DNA of 10,729 nucleotides from PGYR01 sp040264895 (GTDB lineage: Bacteria; Bacteroidota; Ignavibacteria; Kapaibacteriales; UBA2268), in assembly GCA_040264895.1 (NCBI GenBank), contig JBDQHL010000050.1:1-10729 (forward strand). The letters run 5' to 3'. The position numbers were made by a program, and so were the translations under genes. How positions within the stretch are numbered: the stretch's first letter is position 1; each line of letters begins with the position of its first letter. Shown in pieces: positions 8,415-10,729 of the stretch. The notes below the pieces were generated by a model, which saw only the letters and a program-made list of their open reading frames with translations, was not told where the DNA came from and made no database searches.

Positions 8415-8421
8415 CATCATT

Positions 8422-9765
8422 TTAAAAACTAAACTGTAATCCATAAACCATGGAAAAGCTATAAAAATTATCAGTGTAACTATTAACTAACTGAGGTAGG
8501 GAAGCAGTAAAATAACTGAACTCTGTTCCTGCTGTTAGTTTAATTCCATCTATTATTTCATAACCTGCTATTACTTTAGAATTAGTATTGAACCCCTCTT
8601 CGGACATACCAAACCCTAATCTTACACCCATATCAAAGTTATCCACTTTGATTAATTCTGTTTGTAGGAATAATTGCCCCCAATAGAGAGCATAGTCTTT
8701 ATCTGATTCTGATCTAACTCTAAATATTTGTCCTGTTTCTCTACCGTATTTATCCAAAACTTTAGTGGTAGTAAACATTTCACCTAAGTAAGATATATCA
8801 GAATAACCAATCTCTAAACCTACCTTTGTTTTCTCATTCATTGTAATTGATATTGCTTGCGAATAAGAACTCATACTTGCATTTGCATTATCATCAAATC
8901 CATAGAGCTGGAATGGTTGAGCAGTGAAAGTAGTTAGCTGTATATTGTTAACAGTTAAGTTATTCTGATCAAAACGAATTCTGTTATTTATCTCACCAAA
9001 CTCAATATTCGATGAATTTGCTCCTTGACTCATTGAAGATATGGCTGGTGAAATAGCTCCACTAACTTGCTCTTCAAACACTTCATAATTTTGGGTATCA
9101 GTTTCTTCAGTGTTATCCGAATAAATTGACCTGTCTATTTGTTCGACTGATGAAATATCTTCACTTTCAGTAGTGTTATCATCAGCTAATACAGAGTTCT
9201 GAGTAGTATTTTGATTACTTTCAGCCTCTGTATAAGGAGAGGTTAAACTCATATTCTCTTCATCACTTGAACTATTTACAGTTTCTCTGTATGTGTTATA
9301 ATCTGAACTTGAGTTCGTATTTGTATAAGCTATACCCTCAGCTAAATCATAAGATTCTACTAATGGTACATTAATTAACATATCTGATTTACTAAATTTA
9401 GGTAAACCTTCCAGCACCTTATTAAAGTCAGAGATATTAGCAAAGCTGATTAATAATAGTACAGCAACCATAGAAACTAGTTGCTTTGGGAATATATTAA
9501 ATATACTAAGTCCAAATTTAGACTTTTGGACTGTAGGATTGCCCTTCAATATTGCCATCATTACCTTATCTTCTGTTTCTTCCTTTATATCTTCAGGAGT
9601 CACAATCGATTTAGCATCTTCTTTGGCAGCTATATGAATATCGATATAGCTATTGAAAATATCACGAGCTTCTTCGTCGCTGGAAATAAGGTTTCTAAGC
9701 TCATTATCCTCTTGTTCGGTTAGCTCACCATCCAGATATTTCGATATTAATTTATCTATGTTCAT
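8422..9765 (-). CDS. Dual membrane-spanning (Dma-like) anti-sigma factor
   Basis: This 447-residue protein should hold the adjacent sigma factor inactive at the inner membrane. Residues 1-50 (IDKLISKYLDGELTEQED, then ELRNLISSDEEARDIFNSY) match the start of anti-sigma domains. There is no cysteine anywhere, so the zinc motif of ZAS-type domains is missing. Residues 94-112 (QLVSMVAVLLLISFANI) form the only clear membrane helix. Residues about 115-260 are polar and rich in S, T, N, D and E, long enough to cross the periplasm. From about residue 270 to the end come alternating beta-type segments (TKVGLEIGYSDISY, YWGQLFLQTELI, FDMGVRLGFGM, KLTAGTEFSYF) ending in MVYGLQFSF, an outer-membrane beta-signal-like terminus. 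I count seven or eight strands. No FecR domain is seen. This matches the Dma architecture known from Bacteroides. The ATG overlaps the sigma gene by 14 bases, implying coupled translation. Confidence 0.75.
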   Translation of the reverse strand: MNIDKLISKYLDGELTEQEDNELRNLISSDEEARDIFNSYIDIHIAAKEDAKSIVTPEDIKEETEDKVMMAILKGNPTVQKSKFGLSIFNIFPKQLVSMVAVLLLISFANISDFNKVLEGLPKFSKSDMLINVPLVESYDLAEGIAYTNTNSSSDYNTYRETVNSSSDEENMSLTSPYTEAESNQNTTQNSVLADDNTTESEDISSVEQIDRSIYSDNTEETDTQNYEVFEEQVSGAISPAISSMSQGANSSNIEFGEINNRIRFDQNNLTVNNIQLTTFTAQPFQLYGFDDNANASMSSYSQAISITMNEKTKVGLEIGYSDISYLGEMFTTTKVLDKYGRETGQIFRVRSESDKDYALYWGQLFLQTELIKVDNFDMGVRLGFGMSEEGFNTNSKVIAGYEIIDGIKLTAGTEFSYFTASLPQLVNSYTDNFYSFSMVYGLQFSF

Positions 9766-10315
9766 CTAATTCTTGTATTATAGGTTTCAATATTTTTCTT
9801 AGTTTTCTTCTTGCTCTAAAAACCCTGATTTTAGCTAACGACAATTCTATTTCTAAAACTTCTGCTATCTCTTCATAAGCCAATTCTTCATATTCACGTA
9901 ATATGAATGCTTCCTTGTAATTATTAGGCAAACTATTAATTGCAGATTCGAGTGCTTGCTTCAAGCCAAAATCTGTTGTTTGTTGCATCTTTTTAGCATG
10001 AAAAGTTTCGTCGAATGTAGAATGTTCTTTCTTAGCTCTCATCATATTATAGCAAGTATGTCTTGCTATAGTGAACAACCAAGCACTAAAGTTTTCTCCA
10101 TTGAAAGTCTCACGTTTTTCATACACTTTTACAAATGTATCTTGGAATGCGTCTTTAGCTGCTTGCTCAGAGCCGAGCAATCTGAAACAAAATCTGTATA
10201 CCTTGTTGTGATATTTCTGATATAGAAACTGAAATGCATCAGCACTGCCGTTACGAAGAGACTCTACAGCCTGTTCGTACTCTATATCTTTAATATTTTT
10301 ATTTGGTTTAAACAT
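9752..10315 (-). CDS. ECF-type RNA polymerase sigma factor
   Basis: This 187-residue protein directs RNA polymerase to a dedicated promoter set when its anti-sigma factor releases it. Region 2 spans residues about 24-93, with DAFQDTFVKVYE (core binding) and FSAWLFTIARHTCYNMMR (-10 recognition). Region 4 spans about 119-173, with the helix-turn-helix YEELAYEEIAEVLEIELSLAKIRVFRARRKL. There is no region 1 or 3, and the length is normal for an ECF factor. The reading frame runs 14 bases into the anti-sigma gene. No Shine-Dalgarno sequence precedes its ATG, unlike the receptor operon. An ECF-like promoter at 10354-10382 suggests autoregulation. It is separated by 71 bases from the upstream OmpA-family gene. 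The family call is secure; the ECF subgroup and regulon cannot be told from here. Confidence 0.95.
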   Translation of the reverse strand: MFKPNKNIKDIEYEQAVESLRNGSADAFQFLYQKYHNKVYRFCFRLLGSEQAAKDAFQDTFVKVYEKRETFNGENFSAWLFTIARHTCYNMMRAKKEHSTFDETFHAKKMQQTTDFGLKQALESAINSLPNNYKEAFILREYEELAYEEIAEVLEIELSLAKIRVFRARRKLRKILKPIIQELDEHR

Positions 10316-10353
10316 ACAACATTTTTGGTATAATTTTTTGCCTTCTTAACCAC

Positions 10354-10382
10354 ATAGACAATATGAATAACAATTTAGTTAC
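10354..10382 (-). promoter_or_regulatory. Candidate ECF-type promoter of the sigma/anti-sigma operon
   Basis: On the minus strand GTAACTA (10376-10382), a 15-base spacer and TGTCTAT (10354-10360) resemble the sigma-E pattern GGAACTT-N16-GGTCTAA. Five of seven bases match in each element. The start would be near 10347, giving a leader of about 31 bases. ECF operons often control themselves, so a promoter of this type is expected here. Only one example is visible, so the match could be chance. Confidence 0.45.
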
Positions 10383-10410
10383 AATTTTATTCAATTGGTG
10401 TTACAATTTT
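10368..10410. repeat. Helically phased AAATTGT repeats before the sigma gene
   Basis: On the plus strand TAACAATTT (10368-10376), TTACAATTT (10379-10387) and TTACAATTT (10401-10409) start 11 and 22 bases apart, so they lie on one face of the helix. The last two are embedded in GTTACAATTTT (10378-10388 and 10400-10410). The outer copy lies inside the end of the OmpA-family coding sequence. TAACAATTT also occurs at 8248-8256, in the receptor leader. They may be regulator sites or, being AT-rich, chance. Confidence 0.4.
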
Positions 10411-10729
10411 TACTAAGACTGTACGTGAGAAGTTTCTACCTTGAGGTATATCATTGTTATACAACAACTTACTTTCACCTATTGATTTCAACGTGATATT
10501 ATTAATATTTGAACCAATATACTTTTTGACTTCTTCTGCTCTTCTCTGAGCTAATTTTTTATTATAATTAGCAGATCCAGTTCTATCAGTATAACCTTCA
10601 ATAGTAATTTTTGAATTCGGTTTTATTCTTGATTTTATCTCGTCTAGTACTTTTTTGTGTCTATTTGATAAAGTTGACTTATCATAATCGAAAACAATTA
10701 ACGCGAATTTTTCTATTCTATTATCATCT
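10387..10729 (-). CDS. OmpA-family protein, C-terminal peptidoglycan-binding domain (partial)
   Basis: An open frame enters at the window edge and ends at TAA (10387-10389), giving 113 residues plus the stop. It reads FALIVFDYDKSTLSN, then ITIEGYTDRTGSANYN, KKLAQRRAEEVKKYI and finally NFSRTVLVKIV. This is the OmpA C-terminal domain. The aspartate of GYTDRTG and the arginine of AQRRAEEV are the usual contacts to diaminopimelate in peptidoglycan. The last residues (NFSRTVLVKIV) match the final strand of the fold. The N-terminus, which may be a barrel, a lipoprotein or repeats, is outside the window, so the whole architecture is unknown. It lies 71 bases upstream of the sigma gene in the same direction, with no hairpin terminator between them. 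Some read-through into the sigma operon is possible. Confidence 0.92.
   Translation of the reverse strand, partial: DDNRIEKFALIVFDYDKSTLSNRHKKVLDEIKSRIKPNSKITIEGYTDRTGSANYNKKLAQRRAEEVKKYIGSNINNITLKSIGESKLLYNNDIPQGRNFSRTVLVKIVTPIE

Noticed and set aside
8184..8421. A small gene, riboswitch or non-coding RNA in the 238-base intergenic region
   Set aside because: No credible open frame with a start signal is seen, and no conserved riboswitch core is recognisable; the inverted repeats are short and AT-rich.
9481..10225. Plus-strand open frames (9481-9723, 9956-10225) opposite the anti-sigma and sigma genes
   Set aside because: Both are antisense to confidently assigned genes and lack supporting signals.

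Overview
The window is AT-rich (roughly two thirds A+T by eye) and gene-dense, and every supported gene is on the minus strand. It reads as cell-envelope DNA from a member of the Fibrobacterota-Chlorobiota-Bacteroidota (FCB) group. The reasons are a TonB-dependent receptor with an N-terminal carboxypeptidase-regulatory-like domain, a giant secreted protein ending in a VVPNPYY-type C-terminal domain, a PorV/PorQ-like protein, and an ECF sigma factor with a membrane-anchored anti-sigma factor. Clear AGGAG ribosome-binding sites precede two genes. These are usually weak or absent in classical Bacteroidota, so a deeper lineage such as Ignavibacteria, Kapabacteria, Balneolia-like or Marinimicrobia-like is plausible. 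The lineage cannot be settled from the sequence alone.

Layout in transcription order, from high to low coordinates. (1) 10729-10387: the C-terminal part of an OmpA-family peptidoglycan-binding protein. (2) 10315-9752: an ECF sigma factor, preceded by an ECF-like promoter motif. (3) 9765-8422: an anti-sigma factor whose start overlaps the sigma gene by 14 bases. It has a cytoplasmic N-terminal domain, one membrane helix, a long polar linker and a C-terminal region that looks like an outer-membrane beta-barrel. (4) 8421-8184: a 238-base intergenic region with several inverted repeats, a possible terminator and a possible promoter. (5) 8183-4959: the TonB-dependent receptor. (6) 4923-235: a 1562-residue exported protein with a sorting-type C-terminal domain. 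(7) 209-1: the N-terminus of a PorV/PorQ-family protein, cut by the window edge.

Genes 5-7 have gaps of only 35 and 25 bases and very probably form one operon: an outer-membrane transporter, a large surface or secreted partner, and a PorV-like barrel that may help put the partner on the surface. Genes 2-3 form a translationally coupled sigma/anti-sigma pair. The most interesting element is the anti-sigma factor. Its architecture matches the dual membrane-spanning (Dma) anti-sigma factors described in Bacteroides, so it could report directly on the state of the outer membrane. Whether this pair controls the neighbouring receptor operon is an inference from position only.
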